Origin: Prinsepia uniflora
Taxonomy: Eukaryota; Streptophyta; Magnoliopsida; Rosales; Rosaceae
Direction of reading: 5' to 3'
DNA length: 64,000 nt
Assembly: GCA_032719365.1 (NCBI GenBank)
Contig: CM064871.1
Span: 63,996,416-64,060,415 of the forward strand
Below the pieces are notes generated by a model that saw only the letters and a list, made by a program, of their open reading frames with translations, was not told the origin of the DNA and made no database searches. Each line of letters begins with the position of its first letter. Position 1 is the first letter of the stretch. A program made the position numbers and the translations under genes. This document shows, piece after piece, positions 32,859-45,344 of this stretch.

Positions 32859-34253
32859 AAAGAAACAAATGAGGAAATTGTTCTCGCATCTGAGCCTCAG
32901 GCTCCCATGTGGCTTCTTCCACATTCTGGTTTCTCCAGTGAATTTTCACGAGAGGGATCGTCTTCCGACGTAGTACCTTGTCCTTCCGATCCAAGATCTG
33001 TACTGGTTGTTCATCAAAGCTCAAATCCTCCCGTAGTTCGACAGGCTGTTCCCCCAGTACATTCGAAGCATCATGTACGTACTTCCGCAGCATCGATATG
33101 TGGAAAACATCATGAACTCTAGATAGTTCTGGAGGTAGTGCCAATCGGTAAGCAACTCTGCCAATTCTCTCCACGATCTCATATGGTCCGATAAAACGCG
33201 GACTCAGTTTCCCCCGTCGACCGAATCGGATAATCCCCTTCCACGGTGATAACTTCAGGAAGACAAAATCTCCCACTTCAAACTCCAAGTCTCGAATCCG
33301 TCGATCAGCATAACTCTTCTGGCGATCCTGCGCCGCCTTCAATCTCTCCTTGATAACACGAACAGTTTCCATGGTTAAGTCCATCAATTCCGGCCCTACA
33401 GCCGCTCGCTCTCCTACCTCCGTCCAGCAGATAGGTGTCCTGCACTGTCGACCATACAGTGCCTCATAGGGTGCCATCCCGATGCTTTCCTGATAGCTGT
33501 TGTTGTAAGCGAATTCCATCAATGGCAAATGAGTATCCCAAGAGTCCTGAAACTGTAGCACACAGGACCTCATCATGTCCTCCAGGGTCTGAATGGTCCG
33601 TTCAGACTGTCCATCGGTCTGTGGATGGAAAGCAGTACTGAAACGTAGGGTTGTTCCCAAAGTAGCTTGCAAACTTCGCCAGAACCTGGAAGTGAAACGC
33701 GGATCACGATCGGACACAATCGATTCCGGCGTACCATGCAATCGTATGATTTCCTTCACAAACAACCGAGCCAGTCAGTTAGGTTTATAAGTTTCCTGAA
33801 CTGGCAGGAAATGGGATGACTTGGTTAACCGATCCACGATCACCCACACTCCGTCCACTCCACTCTGAGTCCTTGGTAACTTAAAGACGAAGTCCATGGT
33901 GATGTGATCCCACTTCCACTCGGGAATCGGAAGTGGCTGCATAGCCCCATACGGTCTCTGTCGTTCCGCCTTAACCTGCTGACAGGTTAAACATCTGCTC
34001 ACGAATTCAGCAATATCCTTCTTCATTCCTGGCCACCAATAATGGTTCCGGAGGGTACGGTACATCTTTGTACCCCCTGGATGCATAGCACAGGCCGAAC
34101 TATGGGCCTCCTCAAGAATCTCGGCCCGTAACTCTGCCACTGCAGGTACACACAAACGGCCCAACTTCACCAGTGCTCCATCATCCCGGATGGTAAAATC
34201 CTGTCTCCCATCCGCATCGACCTCAATTCTGTAAATACAGAGTATCGGATCCT
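32857..34253 (-). pseudogene. C1 integrase with C-terminal chromodomain, broken
   Basis: Read on the minus strand, the part begins with the zinc-binding HHCC region (HPGGTKMYRTLRNHYWWPGM, then CLTCQQ). It continues with the DDE core: Asp in ITMDFVFKLPR, Asp in SDRDPRFTSRFW and Glu in TDGQSERTIQTLED. The tail has the GDFVFLKLSPWKG and IGPYEI region and a chromodomain-like end (LVKIHWRNQNVEEATWEPE). Integrase joins the cDNA to host DNA, and the chromodomain is thought to steer insertion to certain chromatin. An in-frame TGA (33772-33774) cuts the frame between the zinc region and the core, and a frameshift near 34254 separates it from RNase H. Confidence 0.9.
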
Positions 34254-35924
34254 GAAGTTGTCTTCGATGATCCGATCAATCAGTACTGGTCGTACATGGA
34301 AGCTGGCCAACAAAGCTCCATGCTCATCCGTACCCAAGATAACTCCCGCCTTTCGGAGTTCCACCAGTAAGGGAAGATACACCATCCCCAGGTGTGCAAC
34401 CGATCCTGCTGATTTCCTGCTGAGTGCATCAGCCACCACATTGGCCTTACCCGGATGGTACTCGATCATACACTCATAATCCTTCAGTAGCTCTAACCAT
34501 CTCCGTTGTCTCATGTTAAGCTCCTTCTGAGTGAATAGGTATTTAAGACTCTGGTGGTCGGTGTATATCCGACACGTTGCGCCGAACAGGTAATGTCTCC
34601 AGATTTTTAGAGCATGAACCACCGCCGCCAACTCCAAATCATGGGTAGAGTAGTTCAACTCATGAGTCTTCAGCTGCCGGGATGCGTAGGCGATAACCTT
34701 GCCAGTCTGCATCAACATGCAGCCCAAACCTTGCAGTGAAGCGTCACTGAAGACCACAAACTCTCCACTGTCATCCGGCAATGCAAGTACAGGTGCAGTG
34801 GTCAATCGATCTTTCAATTCTTGAAAACTCCGATCGCACTGCTCGTCCCAGATAAACTTCACTCCCTTCCGAGTCAAATGAGTCAATGGTACAACAATTT
34901 TGGAGAAACCCTCCACGAATCTGCGATAGTAACCCGCTAATCCGACGAAACTCCGCACCTCGGTCACTGTTGTCGGTCTAGCCCAGTTTGTCACTGCTTC
35001 TGTTTTCTGGGGATCCACGCTAATCCCATCCGTCGATATCACGTGTCCTAGAAAACCAATACTGCTCAGCCAAAACTGACACTTACTCAGCTTGGCGTAC
35101 AACTGTTCTTGTCACAGCTTCTCCAAGACTAACCGTAGATGTTCCTCATGTGCTCGGGCACTCCTCGAGTACACCAAGATATCATCGATGAACACAATCA
35201 CGAACTTATCCAAGTAGGGTCGGAAGACCCCGTTCATCAGATCCATGAATGCTGCTGGGGCATTCGTCAAACCAAATGGCATAACAAGGAACTCGTAGTG
35301 TCCGTAACGGGTTCGAAAAGCAGTTTTCGGAATATCCTCCTCCGAAATCCTCAGTTGGTGATACCCAGACCGCAAATCAATTTTCGAGAAGCACTGAGCT
35401 CCCCGCAACTGGTCAAAAAGGTCATCGATCCTGGGTAGAGGATACTGGTTCCTCAGTGTCACCTTGTTGAGTTGTCGATAATCAATACACAAACGGAGAC
35501 TTCCCTCCTTCTTCTTCACGAACAACACTGGTGCTCCCCACGGTGAAGTACTCGGTCGGACATATCCCAAATCTACCAACTCCTGCAATTGAGTCTTGAG
35601 TTCTCGTAACTCGGCCGGCGCCATCCAGTATGGTGCCTGGGATATAGGTCGGGTACCAGGGAGTAGTTCAATTGTAAACTCGATCTCCCGTGATGGTGGC
35701 AATCCAAGTAAGTCTTCCGGGAATACATCCGGAAACTCGCATACCACCGGTATTTCGTCGATACCCGGAATATCAACCCGCTCCGACACGACATGCGCCA
35801 GATAAGCCTGGCATCCCTTCCGTAGAAGTTTGGTAGCAGTAAGTGACGAAATCACTTCAGGAGGCGAACCATCACGTTCCCCCTGAAAGATAACTTCCGG
35901 CAAACCCGGGCTCCGCAGAATCAC
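34254..35924 (-). pseudogene. C1 reverse transcriptase and RNase H, broken
   Basis: The frame opens with the protease-to-RT linker (FPDVFPEDLLGLPPSREIEF). The RT palm follows with YRQLNKVTLRNQYPLPRID, DLRSGYHQLRI, MPFGLTNAPAAFMDLMN and the catalytic FIDDILVYS. Then come the connection (KLSKCQFWLSSIGFLGHVI, FVGLAGYYRRFV) and RNase H, with SDASLQGLGCML, the DLELAAVVHALKIWRHYL helix and YTDHQSL. It would copy element RNA into DNA and degrade the RNA template. A TGA (near 35112) interrupts the palm-connection region and a one-base loss near 34254 shifts the frame after RNase H. Confidence 0.92.
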
Positions 35925-35966
35925 TTGCTTGCTACAACAGTCGATGAGCGATCCGTGCTCCGATAG

Positions 35967-37301
35967 CTAATCCATCCCTAGGATTATATCGAAGTCGTGG
36001 ATATCCAGAATAATTAAGTCTGCTGGTAAATCCACATCCGCAATTCTTACCGGGCACCTCCGAATCACCTGACTCACAAGGTACACGATGCCCATTGGGG
36101 TGCCAACACCCATCTCACAATCTAAGGCGGATACCACACAATCAAGCATACCAGCACAACTCTTCGAAATAAAAGAATGTGTAGCCCCCGCATCCATCAA
36201 TACACGTACAAGAAGGTTTAAGATATGTAGTGTACCTGTGACCACGCCTGGGGCAGTCCTCGCCTGCTGCTGGGTCATTGCAAACACTTGGGCCCTCGGC
36301 CCTCCGTTCCGTCCGCGCCCGCGCGCGCCACGCCCAGCACCACGGTCACCTCCCTGACCGCGACCTCCATTAGTGTGGGAAGCCGTGCTCTGCACCACAC
36401 TAGAGCCCCCAGCGTCGTTGTTCTTGGACAACTGCGGGCAATCACAGGCATAGTGACCCTCCTCTCCGTAAGCAAAACAAGTTACTGGCCTTAGCCTGTC
36501 CGAATGCCCACCAGAAGCACCGCTCCAAGATGAGCGCTGCCCAGAGTTGTATCCAGATCCTCTGCCCTGAGAGCCTCCGCGTCGACCTGACCAGCCACGA
36601 CCCTTGAAGGATGAGGGTGCTCCCCTGTAGCCCCCTCCCTTGTTGTTCTTCTGGCCTGATGGCCCACGATGTGGGAGATCCTGACGTCGCCCCTCGCCCG
36701 AAGGCTGTCGTGTCTGGTGTGCCGCCAGACTGGCCTCGACACGCACCGCAGCGTCGACCAAATCTCTCAGCGAGGCATGAGTAGCAGTAGTCACACTTGT
36801 CCGGATCTCCCCTCGGAGTCCAAGCTCAAACCTTTGGCATTTGTCCTCCTTCGTGCTCACGAATGATGCAGCGAACCGGGATAGTTTTCCGAAAGTTTGC
36901 TCGTAGTCCGCAACGGACATATCACCCTGCTCCAGCCGCAGGAACTCAGCCTCCCGTGCCGCACGAAAGGATCGCGGGTAGTACTGGTCCAGAAATCTGG
37001 AACGGAAAGCTTCCCAAGTAGTGGTATGGACAGACCACCCAGACATTTCGAGTCCGTGCCACCACTGGTAGGCTCCTCCTTCCAGCAAGAAGGCCGCCAA
37101 AGTTACCCGTTCGCCCGGAGGGCAGTGCATCACCGAGAAGATCCTCTCCCACTTGGTGATCCAATCATGAGCATCCTCGGGGTTTGCTCCCCCGCAGAAA
37201 GGAGTGGCTCCCAAACGTTGAGTCCTTTCAATGCTCGCGCATTCCATCTCCCTTTCCAGATCCTCGTCAGTTCGTGTATGAGGAATTCTCCTAGGAGGCA
37301 T
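35967..37301 (-). pseudogene. C1 gag and protease
   Basis: The start is the ATG at 37299-37301, about 115 bp from the primer-binding site. The gag core has LLEGGAYQWWHGLEM, FRSRFLDQYYPRSFRAAREAEF and a FELGLRGEIRTSV helix. A Gly/Arg/Ser-rich linker precedes a zinc knuckle that reads CFAYGEEGHYACDC. The second Cys of CX2CX4HX4C is replaced by Tyr, so this knuckle is probably damaged. The protease motif reads LMDAGATHSF and the frame ends ILGMD followed by TAG, where related elements continue with Trp. Gag would form the particle and protease would cut the polyprotein. Confidence 0.9.
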
Positions 37302-37417
37302 AACCAACTGTCAAGAGGCATAGATCAGATAACGATAATCTTAAAAGTCGAAACGTAACTAGTGCTAATTGCTAGTCTAGCATGCTGACCATAACCTAGT
37401 ACTGACCACAACCTAGT

Positions 37418-37429
37418 GCTCTGATACCA
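37418..37429 (-). promoter_or_regulatory. C1 primer-binding site for initiator tRNA-Met
   Basis: The minus strand reads TGGTATCAGAGC three bases from the 5' LTR end. It fixes the element's direction and the identity of the right-hand LTR as the 5' LTR. Confidence 0.92.
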
Positions 37430-37432
37430 AGC

Positions 37433-40400
37433 TGACAGGACCCGCCCCGATCCCACAGGGACCACAAGGGGACGTGCCCTGCTCCCGTCTGACACCAAAA
37501 AAATTCATACCAATTTGAACCTCAAAACATCAAATGTATAAATAACCAAATTTCAGTCATACAACAAATCCGAATTAAACAGATGTCAGACAAGGGATGA
37601 AATCCAAAATTACAAGTTGCGAGCACGACTCTAACATAAACCTGCGGGTAAACCACCCAGCAGGGGTTCAGGTACGCAGAAGTCGATCTATGCCTCAGCC
37701 TCAGGTTCCTCCTCTACCTCAGTATCACGACCTGAAGAGGTTACCAAAAACATTAAGGGTGAGTGGACCGAACTCAAGTTTATAAAATCATTTGATAAGT
37801 AAAACCTATAATTTACCCCTCCGTTTTCCAAACATGCATGCAACCGTATTTAAAATCATAAGTCATATAATATGAACCATAAGGCATGTAATAAAACCAT
37901 AAGTATAATTTTAGTTGCTGCACTATACACTCCAATCCCGACATCCATGATGTCTGACGTCCCTGACGTCCAATAAGGTCACTATCACAAGGCTACGCGT
38001 GCCACTCGGGTCTCAATTCCGAGTTCAATCCCCGAACCCCGTTCGGGTACAGCATCCCCGATGCTTAGCGTCATAGACGCTGGACGTTCTAGACGTCCGT
38101 GACCACTCCAGGGTACCTCATCCGGAGGAGACAGTATCATAAGAATGGATCTATACAGTGCAGTACCAAATACATTTTATTGATATCCACATGCAAGAAT
38201 ATTGTAAGGACCCGTCCTGAATATCGGGATTGAATATTAATTAATTATGATTTAGAATGACTAATCGGGGATTAGTTGAGTGAAATCGGAATAAACGTGC
38301 AAAATGACCGTTTTGCCCCTAGCGTGGGCAAAATGTTGACTTTTAGTTCGGGGATCAAACAGACTTTGACCGATGATTGTGACGTAGTTCGGGACGTCAC
38401 GAGTTCGTAGATAGGTGGCACGTTCGATTCCGACATTCGTAGTGAAAGTTATGATGATCGGTTGATGAGGGGTATTTTGGTAATTTGGCATAGTAGGGGC
38501 CAAATGTTGACTTTTTTATCGGGAGGTCCGATGGACGGGGGCCAAGGACCGTTACGTAGGTCTCGTCGATACGAATCCAACGACAGGCGGCATGCCGAAA
38601 TCGGAGATTCGACGACGAAGTTATGGTCACGGAATCAGGCTCGATTAACCGAACGAACCGGGAATAAAATAATATTTTGATATGAACAGTACCCGGTGAC
38701 TGTGCACATCCGGATGAGTGACAAGTGTCACCCATCCCTTGATTCCAGCTCCATGTTTCCCTCCCAACACTATCATTACTACATCATCATTCCTACACCA
38801 TCATTCCTCCATCTTTTTCCCCATTTTTCTTCTTCTTTGTTTTTCTTACCCGTGAGAGGGGGAATCAGAATTGGGAGAATTGAGCTCCCTTTCACATCCA
38901 GTTTTGAGGGGGAAATTCAAATACTGGGAATTGAGCCGTGAGGATCGAAATTGAACTCACTTCGAGCTTCCTGGGATCATTACGATCAGAAACGTCGAAA
39001 GAACGAAGGAAATTGGTGTTGTTTTGACTCTGAACACACTTGGTGACAGAGGATGAAATTCGAGGTTGAGTCGAGGGAATTGAGGCTTTGATTGACGAAA
39101 TTGATGTGGGGATTGTGTTCCTGAGGATCCCACGATGCTTCTGGGTTCATCAATTGAAGGAAAACACTGGAGATTGATGAAGCTCCATGGATGCACAGTG
39201 TACGGATGTTCGAGTTTGAGTCGTGAAGATTGAGCATTGGATTGATGCAATTGAGTTGGGGGAAATGTTTAACGGAGTCCATTAATGCTTCTGGTTGAAT
39301 CAATTGAACGAAATCAAGAAGGTTTGATGGTTTTCGAAGGATGAACAGTGGCCGGATGTTCTTCGATTGATCATCTGTGATCGTGAGGCAGTGACAGCAG
39401 CAGAAATCCGCGCGAACATCCCTTGTCTGGCAAGCACTGAAGGGGAGTTTCGGACCTTTAGTTGACTTGTCAGACGGGAGCAGGACCGGGCACGGTTTTT
39501 GACGTCCGATTGGGACGGGTCCTGTCAAATATATACATAGATAGAATCCGAACCAATCATTAAGTTTCATCGGACGGATTTCAAGCCCAAATACCGTGAA
39601 ACGTGCCATAACCATATTTTCCATATCATTAAAACCGTTATTGTTTTTAGCATGTGAATAAGTATGATAAACCAGAAAACATTTATGCACGCAAGGGTTT
39701 AAGAAAATGGCCCACTCATTATACGATCCCGGGGTGAACCTGCGCGTACGAACTTGTACCGGGATTATCGTACAATTCCTGTCAATCCAAATCACATGCA
39801 AGTGTCACTACAAGCCTTAAACGTTTAACCACAAAGTCCGAAATAGAAATCGGCTCGGGGAAGCCGTCCAACACGTTTCCCGAGGCACCCGGCCCTAAAC
39901 TGACCCATCAAAAACTATCTCAGATCAACATGGTTAATTCACCAAAAATGTTAAGAATGATGAGAGGAATAAAAGTCATGTTGATCGTGATCGGAGATAA
40001 GCCCCAACGCGCCCTCACGCGCCGCCCAAAGTGGCTGCGCGTGAAAGTCACACGCCTGACACTGTAGCTACAGTGTCAGCACCTTCACCCGGTTGTCTGT
40101 AATTCGGGCCTGCCACCCGCGGCTTGACCCGGTTAATTACCCATCAATTCCTACTCGATTTCAATCCAATTTGATCCTAACATGTTATTTAAACATCTAA
40201 TTTAAGTTCTGAGTTATTAATTAGCCAAATCGAATCCTTAAATGGCCCTTCGACCCGTGATCATCCAAACGGGTTGATCACCCCAACTCACTGGTTTCTA
40301 AACCAAAATCAAATTAACTTTACATGAAGCATCATAGTATCACAACGAACTGGAAAACACACTCAATTGAACCAACACTCACCTGGAAGTAGTCGTCCAA

Positions 40401-41335
40401 ACCTCTGAAATTCTTCTGAACACGGCAGTCACCGTCCCAGCTCACCCGTGGCTGGTTGACTTCGATTTTGATATGGTTGTGTTCTAAACACTCCCAGAAA
40501 GCTTAATCCACGATTAGATTGGTCCAACACACCGTAGAAATTAAACTCTGATTTTTCCCTCCAATTTTCCAGAAATGGCTTCTCTGGTTTTCATCGCCCG
40601 TTCTCAGTTATAACAGCATCAGAGTGATGCTCACACACGTCCTAATTAGTTATAAACAATTTCAAGCCGTCCCAGAGGCTAGTGGGTGTCCAATTGTCCA
40701 CTGAAAAATGCTCCCCGAAAAGCTTCGAGCTTGAATTAATCAATTGATCGTGCAGGCTGGACGGCTCAGGCCACGTTCAAAAGCAAAAGACAGCCCAGAC
40801 TTTCCAGCACACAATTGCATAATCAATTGCACGTTTGAGCCACCGCACATGGTGGTGCCACCCATGTTCCCCGCGGTCTGCTACAGTAAACAGGGCAAAA
40901 AGACCAAAATGCCCATGGTTCAATAATTACCAAAATACCCCTCACTTCCTAGACCCGTAACTCAGCCATACGAAGTCCGATTTCGGCGTGCCGCCTGTCT
41001 ACAAACTCAGGACATCGAGACCTACCCATCGGTCCTTGAGTCGCGTGAAAATTAATTGCCAAACGAAAAGTCAACATTTTCGCCCGTGAAGTCCAACTTA
41101 CGGTAATGTCCCTGAACTTCCGATAGTCATAACTTTTTCCCTGATCGTTCGAAATGGACGTGCCACCTATCTATGAACTCGTGACGTCCCGAACTACGTC
41201 ACGGTCATAGGTCTAAGTCCATTCAATCCACCAATCAAAAAGTCAACAATTTGGCCATACCATTCACAAGGGTAAAAACATCAATTGATACATTAAATTA
41301 CAATATTAAAATCCTCGGATGTCCGGGGTGTTACA
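37433..41335 (-). repeat. C1 5' LTR (right), interrupted by a solo LTR
   Basis: Without the nested solo LTR D (1,325 bp) and its 5-bp duplication it is 2,573 bp, matching the 3' LTR. The eight-hairpin string starts at 37940 and the 24-bp palindrome is at 40056-40079. Here the neighbouring GCGCGTG/CACGCGC stem has one substitution that breaks it (CACACGCC). Confidence 0.92.
38203..39527 (+). mobile_element. Solo LTR D, opposite orientation, inside the C1 5' LTR
   Basis: The insert is 1,325 bp, starts TGTAAGGACCCGTCC and ends GACGGGTCCTGTCA, with target duplication AATAT (38198-38202 and 39528-39532). Its U3 modules (about 38360-38640) and the GTCAGACGGGAGCAGG end run opposite to those of the other LTRs in this stack, so its sense is the plus strand. 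It is half the length of the other LTRs and lacks most of their hairpin-rich middle. Confidence 0.9.
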
Positions 41336-44300
41336 TTTTTACCCTCCACGCAAAAACCAATGCATGCATATCAAGTCATGTTATAAAACCATTCATATCT
41401 AAACCATCAATGAAATCCAGTATCGAAAACCCGAATCAAAATCGTTATTCAAATCCAGGCCTCAGCCTCAAATCACAAAGCAATCTCAACTATGGGAACT
41501 CAGTCCCAAACTCATCAAATCCATATCATCCGGGCCACTGCCCAAAACTTTCTGAAAACTAGTGAAAAACCAGTGAAAATATCAATCATACAAGTTTATT
41601 GGATCTTAAGTGCGTCCGAGTCTTTAAACTCAAAACCATGCGCAATAACCAGGCCTTCCCGGGATATCAACGAGTCTTTAAACTCAAAACACAATCACAT
41701 GCCTCGGGGGGTATCATAATCATCGAGTCTTTAAACTCAAAACATATACCGAGTCTTTAAACTCAAAACATATCAATCCAGGGCCCTCCCCCGTCAATCA
41801 ATCTGAGTCTTTAAACTCAAAACCAGATCCAGCGGGTTTTTCTTTTCTTTTTCGGGTCTTTAAACCCAAAACCATTTTTTCATCTAATCAATGAAAACCA
41901 CAGAAAATCCTTATCTGAATTCACAACAATGATTCCGTAAGCCGGCATCCGGAACCACTATCCCGAACCCGAACCCAAATCCAGATTTCCTTTTCACGTC
42001 TCGAAAACCAAACCTGAAATCTCATTCACATGAATAGGGCTCCAAGCCCAAAATCACTTTTTCGAAATCCTTTTCAAATCATTGAAATCAAATAATATTT
42101 CAAATCCCAAAATCAAATCATTAAAACCATCGTCAAATCACAAGATCGTTCGAAATCTCGTAAAACGTGAAATTCCGTAAATATCTCAAAAATTGTGCAA
42201 AATCGTAAACCATCAAGATCACAAATCAAATCATAGAATCACTTATAGAAAACATATAAAAACATACATGCATGCATCAAGAGTTAGAAAGCAAAGTCCA
42301 CTCACAGACCATTCTGACGTCGCCTCGATACGCGCACACTTACGCCGTTCCCGGTGATTCCGCTATCCTTGGCTTTCCCGAACCTGTCCAAATCCCATAT
42401 TAAGGTCACTAACTACTTCACAATGGTCATACTTAAACCCCGTAATTTTCCCGAATTTTTAACTATTTTTAAACGCGTCCTAAAACCTTCCGACATCCCG
42501 AAACATATAGAGACGATGTCCGATTGACTCGAAATCAGTGCCAAAATGTTCGTTACATCAAATAATTTAAAAGTCGTGTTGGAAACTTCCTAAAACTAGG
42601 CCCCACGTGCCGCCCAAAGGGGTTGCGCGTGAGGCCCACGCACTATACTATTCATCATCTTCAACCTCTCGCCGGACCGATTCAGACCGGTTTGAATGGC
42701 CCGATCCAACCGAACCGGCGAGGGCGGTTTTGTGTTCGTTTTCAGTCCAATTCCAACCATTTTAATCCTAGTATCTTCGTCTTAATCTCTGTAATCGATC
42801 CCTTTATCCAAAAACATAAAATCAAGCCCTGAATTATACCTTCCAAACGAAGATGATGCTTCCAACAATTCCTCCTCTGTCCAGCCATCACAAACCGTTC
42901 TCAGCCATGGTTTTGGATTCCATTCATCCACTGGTCAGTTCTAGGATAGCATCCACTAATTAAAATCAATTATCAAACACTGAAACTCAGTTTACCATTT
43001 TCAATTTCAAAATCGATTTTTCATGAAACTAGACTTACCGTCCAGTTCTAGCTTGAACTTCAAGTTTAATGGGCTCAACTCGACCTTCCCAAAGACTTCC
43101 ATCCTGAAACCCTGAGCTTTCGACCACGATTGAGGGTGAGAGAAGTCCTGCTTCCTCACGGTGGCTCGTGTGCTCTGTTCTTACGGTGATGTGGCCACCG
43201 GCCACGGCGACCCTCGTGGCACCACCACCGCAATTCCCTCTTCAGTCTCCCTTAACTCTCTCTCTTCTCAGATGTCACACAAAAGATTGAAGATCAAACA
43301 GTGATGACATGGTTTCCTACGGCTACTCTGTTTTCTGTTCAACCCCAAAACCCGTTTAAAACATTTAATCGAACACTTGAAACGGTGCAAGGTTCTATAG
43401 CCATCCAGACCTAGCCAGGTGTCCAAAACCCGGTGGCCACCTCATCCAAAAATAGCCAAGGTTCTCATGGTTACTGGGCACAGATCCCTGTGTAACAAAT
43501 GACCAAATTGCCCCTTACCGCACAAATTACCATTTTTCCCCTCGCGTTCCTAGACCCACAACTAATTCATCCGAAGTCCAATGACGATGTGCCGCTTGTC
43601 GTTGTACTCAGGGCATTGAGGCCTTCCTAACGGCACTCGAAGTTCGTGAAAACGTCATGTCGTTTGTAAAGTCAACAAAATGCCCCTTATTACCAGAATT
43701 ACCAAATTGCCCTTGAACTTCCGAATGTCATAACTTTTTCCTCGAATGTCGGAATCGGACTTGCCACCTGTCTATGCACTCATGACGTCCCGTACTACGT
43801 CACAGTAATCGGTCAAAGTCCATTTGACCGCCCTAACGAAAAGTCAACATTTTTGCCCATTCTATGTGCGAAATCGTCATTTTGCACCGTCCGTCTGAAC
43901 GCCTCCAACTAATCACCAATTAACTTCACTAATCCGTCATTAACAACTAATCAAATCTTGATTTTTTGGACGGGTCGTTACATCAAATCACAATAGAAAT
44001 CGAAAATTCGTAAAACGTGCAAATACGAAAATAATATCGAAATACGTGCAAAGTCGTAAATCATCAAGATCATAATCAAATCATAGAATCATGAATAGAA
44101 AACATATAAAAACATATATGCATGCACCATAAGTTAGAAAGCAAAGTCCACTCATAGACCATAGCGTCGTGGCCTCGATACGCGCGCACTTATGTCGTTG
44201 CCTGCCAATCCGCTATCCTCGGCTTTCCCGAATCTGTCCAAATCCCATAATAAGGTCACTAACTACTTCACAAAGTTCATACTAAGGCCCCGTAATTTTT

Positions 44301-45344
44301 CTGAATTTTTAACTATTTTTAACCGAGCCCTAAAACCTTCGGACCTCCCGAAACTTATCGAGACGATGTCCAATCGATTCGAAACCAATCCCAAAATTTT
44401 CGTTACATCAAATACTTTAAAATTCGTGTTGGAACCTTCCTCAAAAGGCATGCCACGCACCCACACGCGCCGCCTGAAGCCATATACTATTCATCTTCAA
44501 CCTCTGTTAACCCGGTCTGAACCGGTTCTGTCCAGCCGGTTCAACTGGACCGACGCACACAGTTTTTGTCCATTTCTTAACCGTTTTGAATTCTGTTCAT
44601 CCTATGAGGTTCGTCCTAGGTTCTAAACTTGATCTAAGGACTCAAAAAGGATAGAACAACTCGAGATTTACCTGCCCGACCTTCCACTTTGAACTCTGGC
44701 CTGTAAATCCATTCTACCGCCGTGTCTGATCACCTCCTTCCTCGTCTCTGATTCCAGTAGACTTTCTAGACCTCCAGAAACAGTTTCCAATCATCATTAT
44801 CAACTAACAAGGTCTAAAACGTGGTTTACCATTTTTAATCGTACACTGGAAATTAACGAATTCTTACTCTTTCGTCATTATCGTGTACAACTGTGGCCAC
44901 CAATGGCTTCCTCTCGCCTCATTTGTCAACTTCTATTCAGGATGAATCAACTAAGGATGGAGTTTGAGAGGTGTCGATGGGTGAAATTTCACGGGCCAGC
45001 CTCCCTGTTTATGTTCTCCATGGTTCAGAGCCACCGTCCACGAAGACTGAACAGAGGGGCACCACCCTGTTCCTCCCTTCACATTCCCCTGTTTCCCCAT
45101 GTCTCTCACAACAGAAACAAACCAAGGTTCACCCTAATTGTTCCCACTTAATCACACACTCCTGAGCTCTCTGTTCTTCTGTTTTTGTCCCTTGATCGTG
45201 CCTCCACAATTTAAAAACAATAAGACACGGCGAAGAGACTTCTAAAGCCATCCAGACACAGCCACGCATCAAAGTCCCTGTGGGCAACCATTCCAACACA
45301 GAAGTGTCCATTTATCAGTGGGCACAGATCCCTATGCACAGAAT

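Larger units (their letters stand above)
30251..41335 (-). mobile_element. C1: full-length Ty3/gypsy chromovirus, defective
   Basis: Target duplication TTTTT flanks the element (30246-30250 and 41336-41340). In the minus direction the order is 5' LTR (37433-41335), primer-binding site, gag, protease, reverse transcriptase, RNase H, integrase, chromodomain, polypurine tract and 3' LTR (30251-32822). The order of domains and the C-terminal chromodomain place it among plant chromoviruses (Tekay/Del-like). LTR lengths are 2,572 bp and, without the nested solo LTR, 2,573 bp, and they look about 99% alike, so insertion is fairly recent. The coding region has several stops and a frameshift, so this copy cannot make its own proteins. 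Confidence 0.93.
29922..43982 (-). mobile_element. Solo LTR B3, interrupted by chromovirus C1
   Basis: B3 starts TGACAAGACCTACC and ends GGACGGGTCGTTACA, with target duplication TCAAA (29917-29921 and 43983-43987). Without C1 and its duplication it is 2,971 bp. It carries the B-family palindrome cluster (about 41610-41870) and the double U3 module (about 43545-43900), and has no internal coding region. It inserted into B1. Confidence 0.9.
6823..45344 (-). mobile_element. LTR fragment B1, outermost host of nested stack 1
   Basis: B1 is seen as three blocks: 6823-7583, 29520-29921 and about 43983-45344. They join after removal of solo LTRs B2 and B3. The left end is the LTR terminus TGTCACGACCCACC. 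The body has the B-family pattern of repeated GAGTCTTTAAACTC palindromes. The joined length is about 2.5 kb, while complete B-family copies here are 2.9-3.0 kb. The right (U3) end is missing and is replaced near 45344 by LTR sequence in the opposite orientation, so no right-hand target duplication can be shown. There is no coding sequence. Confidence 0.7.

Noticed and set aside
35967..37301. DAG (C1) and DPG (G) at the protease active site treated as inactivating changes
   Set aside because: The residue after the catalytic Asp varies among plant gypsy elements, so I do not count it as a break.
38986..39801. A 271-codon minus-strand open frame
   Set aside because: It runs across the boundary between solo LTR D and the C1 LTR, so it did not exist before the insertion and has no protein similarity that I can see.
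44192..44626. A 144-codon plus-strand open frame in B1
   Set aside because: The same LTR region in B2 and B3 does not keep the frame. It is most likely chance.
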